Origin: Mesorhizobium sp.
GTDB taxonomy: Bacteria > Pseudomonadota > Alphaproteobacteria > Rhizobiales > Rhizobiaceae
Length of the DNA: 64,000 bases
NCBI GenBank assembly: GCA_004017275.1
Contig: SAKE01000025.1
Coordinates: forward strand, 1-64,000
Direction: 5' to 3'
The translations under genes and the position numbers were made by a program. Below, piece by piece: positions 16,666-29,691 of the stretch (positions are counted from its first letter, which is position 1; each line of letters begins with the position of its first letter). Below the pieces are notes generated by a model, which saw only the letters and a list, made by a program, of their open reading frames with translations, had not been told where the DNA came from and did no database searches.

Positions 16666-17901
16666 TCAGGCGCTGGCTTTCTTCGCCACGCCAGGTTCCG
16701 GCAGGGCCTCGATCTGTGGACCGGCTTCGATTTCGGCCGGCGAGCCGGGGACGATTTCATCGGCCATTTCCACCTCGCGCAGCCATTCGCGCCAGATCGC
16801 GACCAGCAGGGCCATCAGCACCGGGCCGATGAACAGGCCGAGAAACCCCATGGTCTTGACACCGCCGATCAGGCCGAAAAAGGTCGGCAGGAAGGGCAGT
16901 TTTATCGGCCCGCCGACGAGCTTCGGACGCAGTGTCTTGTCGACGATGAACAGCTCGACCGCGCCCCAGAGGAACAGCGCCAGCCCGGCCATCGGCGAGC
17001 CGCTGGCAGCGAGGTAGATCGAGACCAGGGTGAAGGACAGCGGCGCGCCGCCCGGGATCAGCGCCATGACGCCGGTCAGGGCGCCAAGCGTCACCGGCGA
17101 AGGCACGCCGGCCAGCCAGTAGGCAATGCCCAGCACCAGGCCCTCGCCGATGGCAATGACGGTCATGCCGGTCACGGTCGACGAGATCGTCGCCGGCACG
17201 ACGCGCGAGATACGTTCCCATCTGGCCGGCAGGATACGCTCGCCGAGACGGTCGATCTGGCCGGCAAAGTGCTCGCCGTCGCGATAGGCGAAGAACAACG
17301 CGATCATCATGAACAGCAGCGTCAACAGCAGGCCGAAAGCGCTGCCGCCAGCGGCCAGCACCCCGCGATAGATGCTGCCGATGTTGGCGCCACTGACCAG
17401 TTGGATCAGTTCGCCGATGCCGCCGGGATGGCCGAAATTGGTCGTCCACTGCTCGTTCAGCCACTCGCCTACGACGGGCATGGTGGCGATCCAGTGCGGT
17501 GTGACCGCGCCATGCCGGTTGGTCTCGATCGCCCAGGCGACCCATTCGCGGACCTCGTTGATCGCATAGGTGCCGGCGAATGCGATCGGTATCACCAGGA
17601 AGGCGAGGATGAAGAGGATGGCAAAGGTCGCGGCGATGGTGCGGTTGCCGCCAACTGCAACAAGCAGGCGCCGGTAGAGCGGCCAGCTGGCGAAGGCGAT
17701 GACGAGCGCCGCCAGCACCGGAAACAGAAAACCGTGGAAGAAATAGACGCCGGCGGCAACGATCAGCACCAACAGCCAACGCGCCGCCGACAGCGGCGGA
17801 ATGACGGCGGACCTGAGCGGCGTCGACAGGCCGAACAGGCGCTGCTGCCGTTCCGGTTTCTGGATTCTTGCTTCCTTCAAACGCCTGCCTCTCCCAAACA
17901 C
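16666..17901 (-). CDS. AI-2E family (PerM-like) transporter
   Basis: 411 aa with seven or eight membrane helices. The central region FGLLLTLLFMMIALFFAYRDGEHFAG and the C-terminal LGALTGVMALIPGGAPLSFTLVSIYL followed by FWGAVELFIVDKTLRPKLVGGPIKLP are family hallmarks. Members include the AI-2 exporter TqsA and Na+/H+ antiporter-like proteins, so the transported species is open. The start is a GTG at 17901 abutting GAAGGGAAGG; a TTG eight codons later has better spacing. It is convergent with the DMT gene. Confidence 0.85.
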   Translation of the reverse strand: MFGRGRRLKEARIQKPERQQRLFGLSTPLRSAVIPPLSAARWLLVLIVAAGVYFFHGFLFPVLAALVIAFASWPLYRRLLVAVGGNRTIAATFAILFILAFLVIPIAFAGTYAINEVREWVAWAIETNRHGAVTPHWIATMPVVGEWLNEQWTTNFGHPGGIGELIQLVSGANIGSIYRGVLAAGGSAFGLLLTLLFMMIALFFAYRDGEHFAGQIDRLGERILPARWERISRVVPATISSTVTGMTVIAIGEGLVLGIAYWLAGVPSPVTLGALTGVMALIPGGAPLSFTLVSIYLAASGSPMAGLALFLWGAVELFIVDKTLRPKLVGGPIKLPFLPTFFGLIGGVKTMGFLGLFIGPVLMALLVAIWREWLREVEMADEIVPGSPAEIEAGPQIEALPEPGVAKKASA

Positions 17902-17970
17902 CCTTCCCTTCTATGCACTGATATAGTGCAGCAATCGTGACGATAGTCCAAATGATTGGGGTGGATTGGT

Positions 17971-18122
17971 GATCTCCCCCCTTGCGGGGGAGATGGCCGG
18001 CAGGCCAGAGGGGGTCGCCTCGCGTGAAGCGCTAACCTTCTCTGCAGGCGAAGCAGGTCGCGTCCAGTCGTACCGACCCCTCTGTCGCCTTTGGCGACAT
18101 CTCCCCCTCAAGGGGGGAGATC
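17971..18122. repeat. Dispersed palindromic element, type C
   Basis: The left arm, ATCTCCCCCCTTGCGGGGGAGAT with GGCCGGCAGGCCAGAGGGGG, faces a right arm with CCCCTCTGTCGCC and ATCTCCCCCTCAAGGGGGGAGAT. The whole is a nested inverted repeat of about 150 bp. Similar layouts occur at 56949-57164 and 63445-63642. It ends 7 bp before the parC stop. Confidence 0.75.
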
Positions 18123-18128
18123 GCAGCG

Positions 18129-20381
<2,253 letters not shown>

Positions 20382-20706
20382 GGGCTGGGACTAGCCGAGC
20401 GGGTGATTCGCGGCAAGAGGCAGGCCGATATACCGACCCTTCTGCAACATGAAACCACACGCCAAGGGATGTCGACCAACATCAGCCTGTTACATCCGGG
20501 TTCTATGGCCAAGCTTGACGATATCCGGCTACCGGCTCTTCATGACAAATTCACCGGTTTGCGCAAAGACGGGATCGGGTTTGCCTTTCGCCGTGATTTT
20601 TGACCAATGTGCCGGGGCACGCCTTTTTCCCGTCCAGTTCGTCACGGAATGGTGATGGCGCAAAGAATTGAAAAACAATTTTCAGAACACTCTCAGGGAC
20701 CTTGCG
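20382..20706. other. Divergent intergenic region without a recognised gene
   Basis: The 325 bp between parC and the divergent periplasmic-protein gene should hold both promoters. Short frames exist, but none has a ribosome site or recognisable sequence. I see no repeat element or terminator here. Confidence 0.5.
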
Positions 20707-21897
20707 ATGACAATCAAACGCTCAACTCTCAAGAAACTGGCTTTTTCGACCTTCCTACTCACGCTGCCGCTGAACGCCGCTCTCGCACAGGATACGGCAG
20801 TCGCCGACCGGCTGAAGGCAGCGCTTGTCGCACAGGGCGTCGACATCACCTGGACCGGCGTGACCGGCGACAACACCAGCATGGTGCTGCAGGGCGTTGC
20901 CATCAAACCGGCGGCGGAGAAGGAAGCGCTTCCCATCGGCGACGTCAAACTCGAAGGCGTGACCGAGGCAAATGGCGGCTATGACATCGCCACCGTATCG
21001 ACGGCTGCCTTCACGCACAGCAAGGACGGTGTCACGCTCGATCTCAGCCCCTTCGTCATCCACGACATGATGGTTCCGGCTGACGGCGCCACCGGCCCGC
21101 TCGGCTCGCTGATGATGTACAAATCCGCCGAACTGTCGAACATGACCGTCAAGGTCGCCGACAAGACCGCTTTCTCGATGGACGGGCTTGCCGTCGAGAT
21201 CACGCCGCCGGCTGACGGCAAGGCGATGGAATTCACCGCAACCACGGAAAAATTCAACGCCGACCTGACGCTGGTCGACGATCCCAAGTCCAAGGAAGTC
21301 ATCAACGCGCTCGGTTACCAGAACATCGCGGGCAATCTCGAAATGGCCGGCACCTGGCAGCCATCAGACGGCAAGATGGAACTGTCGAAATACGACATCT
21401 CGGTCGAGAATGCCGGCACGCTTGGCATGACCTTCGATCTCGGCGGCTACACGCTGGACTTCATCAAGTCGCTGCAGGAAATGCAGAAGAAGATGGCGGC
21501 ACAGCCTGAGGGCGCCGACAATTCGGCGCAAGGCATGGCCATGCTCGGCCTGTTGCAGCAGCTTTCGTTCAACAGCGCCTCGATCCGCTTCGACGACGAT
21601 TCGCTGACCAACAAGGTGCTGGACTATGTCGGCAAGCAGCAAGGCATGTCCGGCAAGGATATCGCCAACCAGGCCAAGGCGATCGTGCCGTTCGGCATGG
21701 CGCAGCTCAACAATCCCGAGCTGACGGCGCAGGTCACGGCTGCGGTCGGCAAATTCCTCGACGATCCGAAGAGCCTCGAAATCTCGGCCGAGCCGCCGGC
21801 GTCGGTGCCGTTCGCACTGATCATGGCGGGCGCCATGTCCAACCCGCTCGACCTGCCGAAGACGCTCGGCGTCGCCGTCAAGGCCAACGAAGACTGA
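20707..21897 (+). CDS. Periplasmic protein of unknown function
   Basis: 396 aa with a clear signal peptide: MTIKRSTLKK, then a hydrophobic core and an AALAQD cleavage site around residue 27. The mature part is acidic and rich in beta-strand-like segments with repeated ADGK/DGK turns. No enzymatic motif is visible. The ATG at 20707 gives a classical signal sequence; an upstream TTG adds only 13 residues. Conserved hypothetical proteins of this look occur in rhizobia, but I do not recognise a named family. Confidence 0.8.
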   Translation: MTIKRSTLKKLAFSTFLLTLPLNAALAQDTAVADRLKAALVAQGVDITWTGVTGDNTSMVLQGVAIKPAAEKEALPIGDVKLEGVTEANGGYDIATVSTAAFTHSKDGVTLDLSPFVIHDMMVPADGATGPLGSLMMYKSAELSNMTVKVADKTAFSMDGLAVEITPPADGKAMEFTATTEKFNADLTLVDDPKSKEVINALGYQNIAGNLEMAGTWQPSDGKMELSKYDISVENAGTLGMTFDLGGYTLDFIKSLQEMQKKMAAQPEGADNSAQGMAMLGLLQQLSFNSASIRFDDDSLTNKVLDYVGKQQGMSGKDIANQAKAIVPFGMAQLNNPELTAQVTAAVGKFLDDPKSLEISAEPPASVPFALIMAGAMSNPLDLPKTLGVAVKANED

Positions 21898-21905
21898 TCG
21901 AAGTT

Positions 21906-21968
21906 AGCTCCCTTCTCCCCGTCACTATACGGGGAGAAGGTGCCGGCAGGCGGATGAGGGGCAGCGCC
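21906..21968 (+). repeat. Dispersed palindromic element, type A
   Basis: Exact inverse of 2265-2327 by eye over about 63 bp, with the 12-bp-arm hairpin CCTTCTCCCCGT / ACGGGGAGAAGG followed by TGCCGGCAGGCGGATGAGGG. It starts 9 bp after the stop of the periplasmic gene and could act as its 3' stem-loop. Confidence 0.8.
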
Positions 21969-22037
21969 GACGCCTGCAAATTGCAGTTCAATGCCGAACC
22001 GATTGCCTGTCAGAAGGCGTTAGTTGCTACGCTGCCG

Positions 22038-23825
<1,788 letters not shown>

Positions 23826-23911
23826 TGTCATTGGCAAGGTCCGGGGTGCTGGGGCCGAAGCATCGCGGCCCGGCCTGAAAATTTGCGCGAAAAGCGCATG
23901 AGAGGCCGGAT

Positions 23912-23918
23912 TTGTCAA
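23912..23918 (-). promoter_or_regulatory. Candidate aspS -35 element
   Basis: On the minus strand CTTGACA occurs about 87 bp before the aspS start, matching the alphaproteobacterial CTTGAC -35 consensus. No convincing -10 is seen at 16-18 bp, so this is weak evidence for an aspS-proximal promoter. Confidence 0.3.
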
Positions 23919-24013
23919 GGCGAGTGGACGGAAGGCCAAGGCAACGAATCGGTGCTAACGGGTTCGTTCCGAGCCTTCGCCGGCGCGTTGGCTGACGAAG
24001 TATCAAACGAAAA

Positions 24014-24032
24014 ACCCGCCTGTGCGGCGGGT
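24014..24032 (-). terminator. Intrinsic terminator upstream of aspS
   Basis: Read on the minus strand, ACCCGCC and GGCGGGT form a perfect 7-bp stem around GCACA and run straight into TTTTCG. It lies between the promoter at 24062-24091 and the aspS start, so it either ends a very short RNA or attenuates aspS. Confidence 0.65.
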
Positions 24033-24061
24033 CACTGGCGCAAATCAGCACCATGAACAAA

Positions 24062-24091
24062 TATGTACCATAGCTGACGGCAGGGAGTCAA
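24062..24091 (-). promoter_or_regulatory. Sigma70-type promoter on the minus strand upstream of aspS
   Basis: TTGACT (24086-24091) and TACATA (24062-24067) are separated by 18 bp. Transcription would start near 24055 and meet the terminator at 24014-24032 after only about 45 nt. The remaining bases from here to the MFS start at 24226 hold no gene I can support. Confidence 0.55.
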
Positions 24092-24225
24092 GAAAAAATT
24101 CCTATCATGAACACGCAGCGCTGCTGATTCCTTCCGGGCCCTGGCCTTATGCCGCCGGCAATTGCCGCTGGCATTGGCGGAGATGATGGTTCAAGAAGGG
24201 ATCACCGACACGTGATCACCCCTTC

Positions 24226-25470
24226 ATGTCCTCCATCCGCCCGCTGATCCCGCTCCTTCTCGCCGCAGGCATCCTGCTTGGCGGCAATGGGCTGCAGAGC
24301 ACGCTGATCGCGCTGCGCGGTGCGCAGGAAGGGTTTTCCGCTTCCGTTATCGGCCTGATGGGTACCTTCTACTTCGCCGGCTTCCTGCTCGGCTGCCTGG
24401 CCATCACCCGCGTCATGAAGGCGGTCGGCCATGTCAGGGCGTTTTCGGCGCTGGCGGCGATCGCCTCGGTCGGCACCTTGCTCCTGGTGCTGGTTATCGA
24501 TCCGGTGATGTGGTGCGCGGTGCGCTTTGCCGGCGGTTTCTGTTTCGCCGGGCTGTTCACGATCGTCGAAAGCTGGCTGAATTCCGGCGTCAGCAATCGC
24601 GACCGTGCGCGCGTGCTGGCGATCTACCGAATGGTCGATATTGGTTCGGTGACCGGTGCCCAGTTCCTGATCCCGATCTTCGGCGCCGGCGGTTTCGCAA
24701 TCTTCGCCATCATGTCGATGATGATCACGCTGTCGCTGGTGCCGGTCTCGCTCGGCGACCGCTCCAACCCGACGCCGCCCGAAGACGTCAAGCTCGACCT
24801 GGCGCGCGTCTGGCGAATTTCACCGCTGGGCTGCTTCGGCTGCATCGCCGTCGGCGTCACCAACAGCGCCTTTCGCACCTTGTCGCCGGTTTATGCCGAG
24901 CAGATCGGCATGTCGGTCGCCGATGTCGTCACCTTCGTCAGCGTCGGCATTTTCGGCGGCGCCATCATCCAATATCCGCTCGGCTACCTCTCCGATCGCT
25001 GGGACCGGCGCCGCGTGCTGCTGATGACGACCTGCTGCGCGATGCTTTCGGCGCTGGCGCTGGTGTTCATAGCCGGCAGCAATCCGCTGCTCAACTTCAT
25101 CCTCGTCTTCATCTTCGGCTGTTTCGCCATGCCGCTCTATTCGCTGTCGGCGGCGCATTCCAACGATCGCGCCGACACGGGCGAGTTCGTGTTGATCAAC
25201 GCGGCGCTGATGCTGTTCTATTCCTTCGGCGCCATTGGCGGGCCGTTCGCCGCCTCGACGGCGATGCAATATTTCGGCCCGAGCGCGCTGTTCGTGTTCA
25301 GCGCGCTGGTCTATGCGATCTTCATCGCCGTCATCCTCTACCGGATGCAGGCCCGGTCCGGGGTCCCCGCAGGAAGGCGCAGCCGCTTCACCGCACTCCT
25401 GCGCACCTCGCCGGTTTTCGCCCGGCTGGCCAGAAAAAATGCCGATTCCGACGGTCCGGGAACCTCATGA
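24226..25470 (+). CDS. MFS transporter (YcaD-like)
   Basis: 414 aa with about 12 membrane segments. Features are LLGGNGLQSTLIALRGAQEGFS in helix 1 to loop 1, FTIVESWLNSGVSNRDRARVLAIYRM (characteristic of the YcaD/UMF branch), and LGYLSDRWDRRRVLLMTT between helices 6 and 9. Substrate unknown. It is divergent from aspS and lies 75 bp before rnd on the same strand. A small Ser/Arg-rich tail follows the last helix. Confidence 0.88.
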   Translation: MSSIRPLIPLLLAAGILLGGNGLQSTLIALRGAQEGFSASVIGLMGTFYFAGFLLGCLAITRVMKAVGHVRAFSALAAIASVGTLLLVLVIDPVMWCAVRFAGGFCFAGLFTIVESWLNSGVSNRDRARVLAIYRMVDIGSVTGAQFLIPIFGAGGFAIFAIMSMMITLSLVPVSLGDRSNPTPPEDVKLDLARVWRISPLGCFGCIAVGVTNSAFRTLSPVYAEQIGMSVADVVTFVSVGIFGGAIIQYPLGYLSDRWDRRRVLLMTTCCAMLSALALVFIAGSNPLLNFILVFIFGCFAMPLYSLSAAHSNDRADTGEFVLINAALMLFYSFGAIGGPFAASTAMQYFGPSALFVFSALVYAIFIAVILYRMQARSGVPAGRRSRFTALLRTSPVFARLARKNADSDGPGTS

Positions 25471-25545
25471 TGGCGGTGCCAAAGCTTGACGAAAGCCCCG
25501 CCGGCTGAAATCTAGGAAGACCTTACTCCTGCCAAAAGCGATTTG

Positions 25546-26697
25546 ATGCACGTCATCACCACCCAGAAAGAACTCGAGACCGTTCTCGCCGCTTTCGAAA
25601 AGTCGGATTTCGTCACCGTCGACACCGAATTCATTCGAGAGACGACGTTTTGGCCGATCCTGTGCCTGATCCAGATGGCTGCACCCGGCGTGACAGCGCT
25701 GATCGATCCGCTGGCGCCCGATATCGACCTGAAGCCGTTCTTCAAGCTGATGGCCAACGAGGCGGTGGTCAAGGTTTTCCACGCCGCACGGCAAGACATC
25801 GAAATCATCGTCCATCTCGGCGATCTGGTTCCGCATCCGGTGTTCGACACGCAAGTGGCGGCGATGGTCTGCGGTTTCGGCGACAGTGTTTCCTATGACC
25901 AGCTGGTGCAGCGCATCACCGGCGCGCGGCTCGACAAGTCATCACGCTTCACCGACTGGCGCCACCGGCCGCTTTCCGACAAGCAGCTCGACTACGCGCT
26001 GGCCGACGTCACCCATCTGATCGAGGTCTATCAGCACCTCAGCGCCGAACTGGCACGGGAAAACCGCGCCCATTGGCTCAACGAGGAGATGGAAGTCCTG
26101 ACCTCGCGCGAGACCTATGATCCGCACCCCGAGGACGCCTGGAAGCGCCTGAAGATGCGGCTGCGCAAGCCGCAGGAACTGGCGATCGTGCAAGGCGTGG
26201 CGGCATGGCGCGAGCGCGAGGCGCGCGAACGCGACGTGCCGCGCGGCCGCGTGCTCAAGGACGACGCGATCTACGAGGTGGCGCAGCAGGCGCCGCGCGA
26301 CGCGGCAGCCCTTGGCAAGCTGCGCACGACGCCGAAGGGCTGGGAGCGCTCCTCGACCGCTACGGCCTTGCTTGGTGCAGTCAACACCGCCCTTGCCTTG
26401 CCCAAGGAGCAGATGCCGAAGCTGCCGAAGAATTTCCAGCCGCCCGAGGGTTCAAACGCTGCGGCGGAGCTGTTGAAGGTGCTGCTGCGGATCGTCGCGG
26501 AAAAGGAAGGCGTCGCCTCGAAAGTGCTGGCCTCCAGCGACGACATCGATCGCATCGCCGCCGAGGGCGAGGAAGCCGACGTACCGGCCCTGCAGGGCTG
26601 GCGGCGCGCCGTGTTCGGCGAAACGGCACTCAAGCTGGTTCGTGGCCAGATCGGCATCAAATTCGACAAGCGCAAGATCGCGGTGTTCGATCTTTAG
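25546..26697 (+). CDS. rnd: Ribonuclease D
   Basis: 383 aa 3'-5' exoribonuclease for tRNA and structured RNA maturation. The DEDD catalytic residues are visible: FVTVDTEFIRETTFWP (D and E), VKVFHAARQDIEII (D) and LDYALADVTHLIEVY (D with the Tyr-type fifth residue). One HRDC domain follows (VQGVAAWREREARERDVPRGRVLKDD), and a second, weaker helical region completes the protein. The ATG at 25546 follows directly on an in-frame TTG; the shorter form matches the family start MHVITT. Confidence 0.95.
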   Translation: MHVITTQKELETVLAAFEKSDFVTVDTEFIRETTFWPILCLIQMAAPGVTALIDPLAPDIDLKPFFKLMANEAVVKVFHAARQDIEIIVHLGDLVPHPVFDTQVAAMVCGFGDSVSYDQLVQRITGARLDKSSRFTDWRHRPLSDKQLDYALADVTHLIEVYQHLSAELARENRAHWLNEEMEVLTSRETYDPHPEDAWKRLKMRLRKPQELAIVQGVAAWREREARERDVPRGRVLKDDAIYEVAQQAPRDAAALGKLRTTPKGWERSSTATALLGAVNTALALPKEQMPKLPKNFQPPEGSNAAAELLKVLLRIVAEKEGVASKVLASSDDIDRIAAEGEEADVPALQGWRRAVFGETALKLVRGQIGIKFDKRKIAVFDL

Positions 26698-26733
26698 GAC
26701 CCATCCCGCTCCGCTTTGCGGAGCGACCCTTCA

Positions 26734-27357
26734 TCAAGCCTGGCGTTTCTGGCCTGCCAGCCAGAAGGTGGCAATGACGATCACCGGGACGGCGAAAAGC
26801 GCGAATTTGGTGACGGTGAGCGCCGAGGCGAGAGACAGCGAGTCCGGGTTCGCCGACAGGAAATCGGACAGAAGCCGCGCCACGGCGATGTTCTGGGCGT
26901 AGTGGGCGAGCGTGTAGGGCAGCACCAGGACCAGCGCGAAGATCGACTGCATCTGCGCCGGCTGCACGCGGAAAGCCTTCAATCGCCGGCCGACGGCCAG
27001 GATCAGGCTGACCAGCGTCACCGACAGCAGCGCCGGGAACAACAGATCGAAGGTCAGATAGTGCCAGACGAGAATGATCTCGCCACCACGCCGGCCGAGC
27101 GCCGTCAGCCAGGCCATGCCTTCGTCGGGCGTGAAGCCGAAAACGCGCATGTCGAGTGACGGCAAGCCACCACTCAACTGGCGGAAGTACAAGAATTCCA
27201 TCGCCGTCATGGCGATGAACACCGCTGCCGACAGGAAACAGAGCGCGGCCACGTGACGCGACAGCCGCAGGATCGTTGCGGTCAGATTCCGACCGATCCC
27301 ATATTGGTCAGGCTCCGCCGGGATAATTCGGGCTTTCGCGGGTAATCGTGACGTCAT
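26734..27357 (-). CDS. Membrane protein of unknown function downstream of guaB
   Basis: 207 aa with four or five hydrophobic helices, for example HVAALCFLSAAVFIAMTAMEFLYF and LLFPALLSVTLVSLILAVG. It begins inside the last 50 bp of guaB on the same strand, so the two are probably co-transcribed. No family was recognised. The start at 27357 (MTSRLPAK) is the first ATG that leaves a short cytoplasmic tail; a later alternative start cannot be excluded. Confidence 0.72.
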   Translation of the reverse strand: MTSRLPAKARIIPAEPDQYGIGRNLTATILRLSRHVAALCFLSAAVFIAMTAMEFLYFRQLSGGLPSLDMRVFGFTPDEGMAWLTALGRRGGEIILVWHYLTFDLLFPALLSVTLVSLILAVGRRLKAFRVQPAQMQSIFALVLVLPYTLAHYAQNIAVARLLSDFLSANPDSLSLASALTVTKFALFAVPVIVIATFWLAGQKRQA

Positions 27358-28810
27358 GGGCGTGGCTTTCACGAAGTCCGGCATTGGATATGCGCACAAA
27401 AGTGGCGCGCTCGCGGAAATCGGCAAGGTCGCGGCCACCAACATAACCCATAGCGGCTTTCAACCCGCCCGCAAGCTGGTGCAGCACGCCAGACACAGGT
27501 CCTTTGTAGGGAACCTGCCCTTCGATGCCTTCCGGGACCAGTTTCAGCGTGTCGCGCACCTCGGCCTGGAAGTAGCGATCGGCGGAGCCGCGGGCCATGG
27601 CGCCGACCGAGCCCATGCCGCGATAGGCCTTGAAGGAGCGGCCCTGATGCAGATAGACCTCGCCGGGGCTTTCGTCGGTTCCGGCCAGCAGCGAGCCGAT
27701 CATGGCGGCACTGGCGCCTGCGGCGAGCGCCTTGGCGAGATCGCCGGAATATTTGATGCCGCCATCGGCGATCACCGAGACGCCTGATTTGTGCGCCGTC
27801 TCGACCGCCGACATGATGGCCGAGAGCTGCGGCACGCCGACGCCGGCAACGATGCGGGTGGTGCAGATGGAGCCCGGACCGATGCCGACCTTGACCGCAT
27901 CGGCGCCGGCGTCGATCAGCGCTTGCGTGCCTGCCGCGGTGGCGACGTTGCCGGCCAGGATGCGAACCGAGTTGGAGAGTTTCTTGGCGCGAGTCACCGC
28001 GTCGAGCACGCGCTGCGAGTGGCCATGCGCGGTGTCGATCACCAGAAGGTCGACGCCGGCGTCGATGAGGCGTTCGGCGCGCTCGAAACCGTCATCGCCG
28101 ACGCTGGTGGCGGCGGCTGCGCGCAGGCGGCCCTGTGCGTCCTTGCTGGCGTGCGGGTTGAGCTGCGATTTCTCGATGTCCTTGACGGTGATCAATCCGA
28201 CGCAGTTGCCTTGCCTGTCGACGACGACCAGCTTTTCGATCCTGTGCTGATGCAGAAGCCGCTTGGCCTCGTCCTGATCGACGTTCTCCTTGACCGTGAT
28301 CAGGTTGTCACGGGTCATCAGTTCATGAACCTTCTGCGCCGGATCGGACGCGAAGCGCACGTCGCGATTGGTCAGGATGCCGATCAGCCGTCCGACCTTG
28401 TGGCCGCCGGTGCCACCATTCTCGACCACCGGAATGCCCGAGATCGAATAGCTGCGCATCAGGCCGAGCGCGTCAGCGAGCGTCGCGTCGGGGCCGATGG
28501 TGACAGGATTGACCACCATGCCGGATTCGAATTTCTTGACCTGCCGCACCTGCTCGGCCTGTTCGGCCGGCGAGAAATTGCGGTGGATGACGCCGATGCC
28601 GCCGGCCTGTGCCATGGCGATGGCAAGTCGCGCCTCGGTGACGGTGTCCATCGCCGCCGAGAGAATCGGCACGTTCAGGTCGATGTCGCCGGCAATGCGG
28701 GTGCGGACATCGGTTTCGCCGGGCATGACCTCGGAATGACCGGGCTGCAGCAGCACGTCGTCAAAGGTCAGCGCCAATGCGCCGGTGGACGTTTCGATGA
28801 TTTTTGCCAT
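27308..28810 (-). CDS. guaB: Inosine-5'-monophosphate dehydrogenase
   Basis: 500 aa. GuaB oxidises IMP to XMP with NAD+, the committed step of GMP synthesis. The catalytic cysteine lies in VGIGPGSICTTRIVAGVG, and the mobile flap in YRGMGSVGAMARGSADRYF. Two CBS domains (about residues 95-215) interrupt the barrel, with DALGLMRSYSISGIPVVE and LLHQHRIEKLVVVD. The ATG at 28810 gives the standard N-terminus with LTFDDVLLQPGHSEV. Confidence 0.97.
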   Translation of the reverse strand: MAKIIETSTGALALTFDDVLLQPGHSEVMPGETDVRTRIAGDIDLNVPILSAAMDTVTEARLAIAMAQAGGIGVIHRNFSPAEQAEQVRQVKKFESGMVVNPVTIGPDATLADALGLMRSYSISGIPVVENGGTGGHKVGRLIGILTNRDVRFASDPAQKVHELMTRDNLITVKENVDQDEAKRLLHQHRIEKLVVVDRQGNCVGLITVKDIEKSQLNPHASKDAQGRLRAAAATSVGDDGFERAERLIDAGVDLLVIDTAHGHSQRVLDAVTRAKKLSNSVRILAGNVATAAGTQALIDAGADAVKVGIGPGSICTTRIVAGVGVPQLSAIMSAVETAHKSGVSVIADGGIKYSGDLAKALAAGASAAMIGSLLAGTDESPGEVYLHQGRSFKAYRGMGSVGAMARGSADRYFQAEVRDTLKLVPEGIEGQVPYKGPVSGVLHQLAGGLKAAMGYVGGRDLADFRERATFVRISNAGLRESHAHDVTITRESPNYPGGA

Positions 28811-28961
28811 GGCCAGTCCCTTGAAAACGCGGTGGGGGAATACAAAAAAGCGCTGGACCGGAATGGACAGCGCCGACTCGTTTCTTCCCTTTCAGGATTG
28901 GCGCTGGCTGGTACCACGTCCCGGCGCCGATGAAAAGCCGATCGTCGCGGCGTTTCGCGTT

Positions 28962-29417
28962 CTATCCGGAAGACTCCCCCAAGAGCGCATTCAGCAAGGC
29001 ATGGCGCGGCGATGCGAAAGGGCTGACGACAGTTACTCCGCCCCATGTGAAGCCGTCTTGCAGGTCTTCCGAAAGGAGCATCCGACAACCGGTTTGCGAA
29101 GCAGTGGACAGAATGACCGCGTCCCAAATGCCAAAGTGGTGGTCCGTAGCCAGATCAGCCGCCATCATCATTACGTCTTGCACTGTCGCGGCAACTGGAA
29201 ACGCGTCGCGCCAGCCCAGAAGGGCATCCCGCGCTTCCACAGGCGGTCTTCCGGCCTTGCGGACGAGAACGTTATATAGCTCACCAAGGACCTGAACAGG
29301 AATAACAGCAGCCTCTTGCGGTAGGTTGCGCAGCAGTTCGAGAACAATATCGCGCTTCTCGGCACCGTTGACCCCTTCCGCATAGGCAAGGACATTGGTA
29401 TCGAGCGCGACCTTCAC
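28962..29417 (-). CDS. vapC: PIN-domain toxin (VapC type)
   Basis: 151 aa ribonuclease toxin. The acidic PIN residues are in VALDTNVLAYAEG, GIWDAVILSTA and MLLSEDLQDG, with a conserved Glu in QVLGELYNVLVRK. It starts at GTG 29417, whose bases overlap the antitoxin stop as GTGA, so it is translationally coupled. Family toxins cut tRNA or rRNA and are neutralised by the partner protein. Confidence 0.9.
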   Translation of the reverse strand: MKVALDTNVLAYAEGVNGAEKRDIVLELLRNLPQEAAVIPVQVLGELYNVLVRKAGRPPVEARDALLGWRDAFPVAATVQDVMMMAADLATDHHFGIWDAVILSTASQTGCRMLLSEDLQDGFTWGGVTVVSPFASPRHALLNALLGESSG

Positions 29418-29659
29418 CGCTCCTCCTCGTAGAGCTCGTCACGGGTCCAGCGCCCGACATCCAAAACAGGCTGGCGTTCGAGGCGCGACAACAACGCTAA
29501 GCGCGAGCGGGAAGCCACACCCTGCTGTCGATCCGCCGGCACTATCCGCGCGACGGGTCGCCCATGACTGGTCACAACATAGCTTTGTCCCTCGCGAACA
29601 CCGCGCAGGATGAGAGAGAATCTGCGGTTGGCATCGGCTGCGGAAACGGCTTCTTCCAT
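29414..29659 (-). CDS. vapB: Phd/YefM-type antitoxin (VapB role)
   Basis: 81 aa from the ATG at 29659; an ATG at 29671 would add four residues. The N-terminal DNA-binding fold reads EEAVSAADANRRFSLILRGVREGQSYVVTSHGRPVARIVP, the classic Phd/YefM pattern. The variable C-terminal tail should wrap the toxin. It overlaps the PIN toxin gene by 4 bp. The promoter region holds an inverted repeat expected for conditional autorepression. Confidence 0.88.
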   Translation of the reverse strand: MEEAVSAADANRRFSLILRGVREGQSYVVTSHGRPVARIVPADRQQGVASRSRLALLSRLERQPVLDVGRWTRDELYEEER

Positions 29660-29674
29660 GATACGGCCCATATA

Positions 29675-29691
29675 GTAGTTATATTCACTAC
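29675..29691. promoter_or_regulatory. Operator candidate of the toxin-antitoxin operon
   Basis: Arms GTAGT (29675-29679) and ACTAC (29687-29691) flank TATATTC. It overlaps the downstream edge of the predicted -10 and the transcription start, where an antitoxin repressor would be expected to bind. Confidence 0.5.

Noticed and set aside
20449..20655. A 68-codon frame in the parC-periplasmic protein gap.
   Set aside because: No ribosome site and no conserved character; it lies where the divergent promoters should be.
24118..24147. On the minus strand, GGCCAGGGCCCGGAAGGAATCAG looked like the conserved core of signal recognition particle (4.5S) RNA.
   Set aside because: The closing helix and the 3' partner sequence do not pair as in true SRP RNA (the usual GCAGCC is missing), and the flanks do not fold into the long hairpin. 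Running Infernal with the small-SRP model would settle it.
27791..28933. A 380-codon frame opposite guaB.
   Set aside because: Antisense shadow of guaB; no start signal or family.
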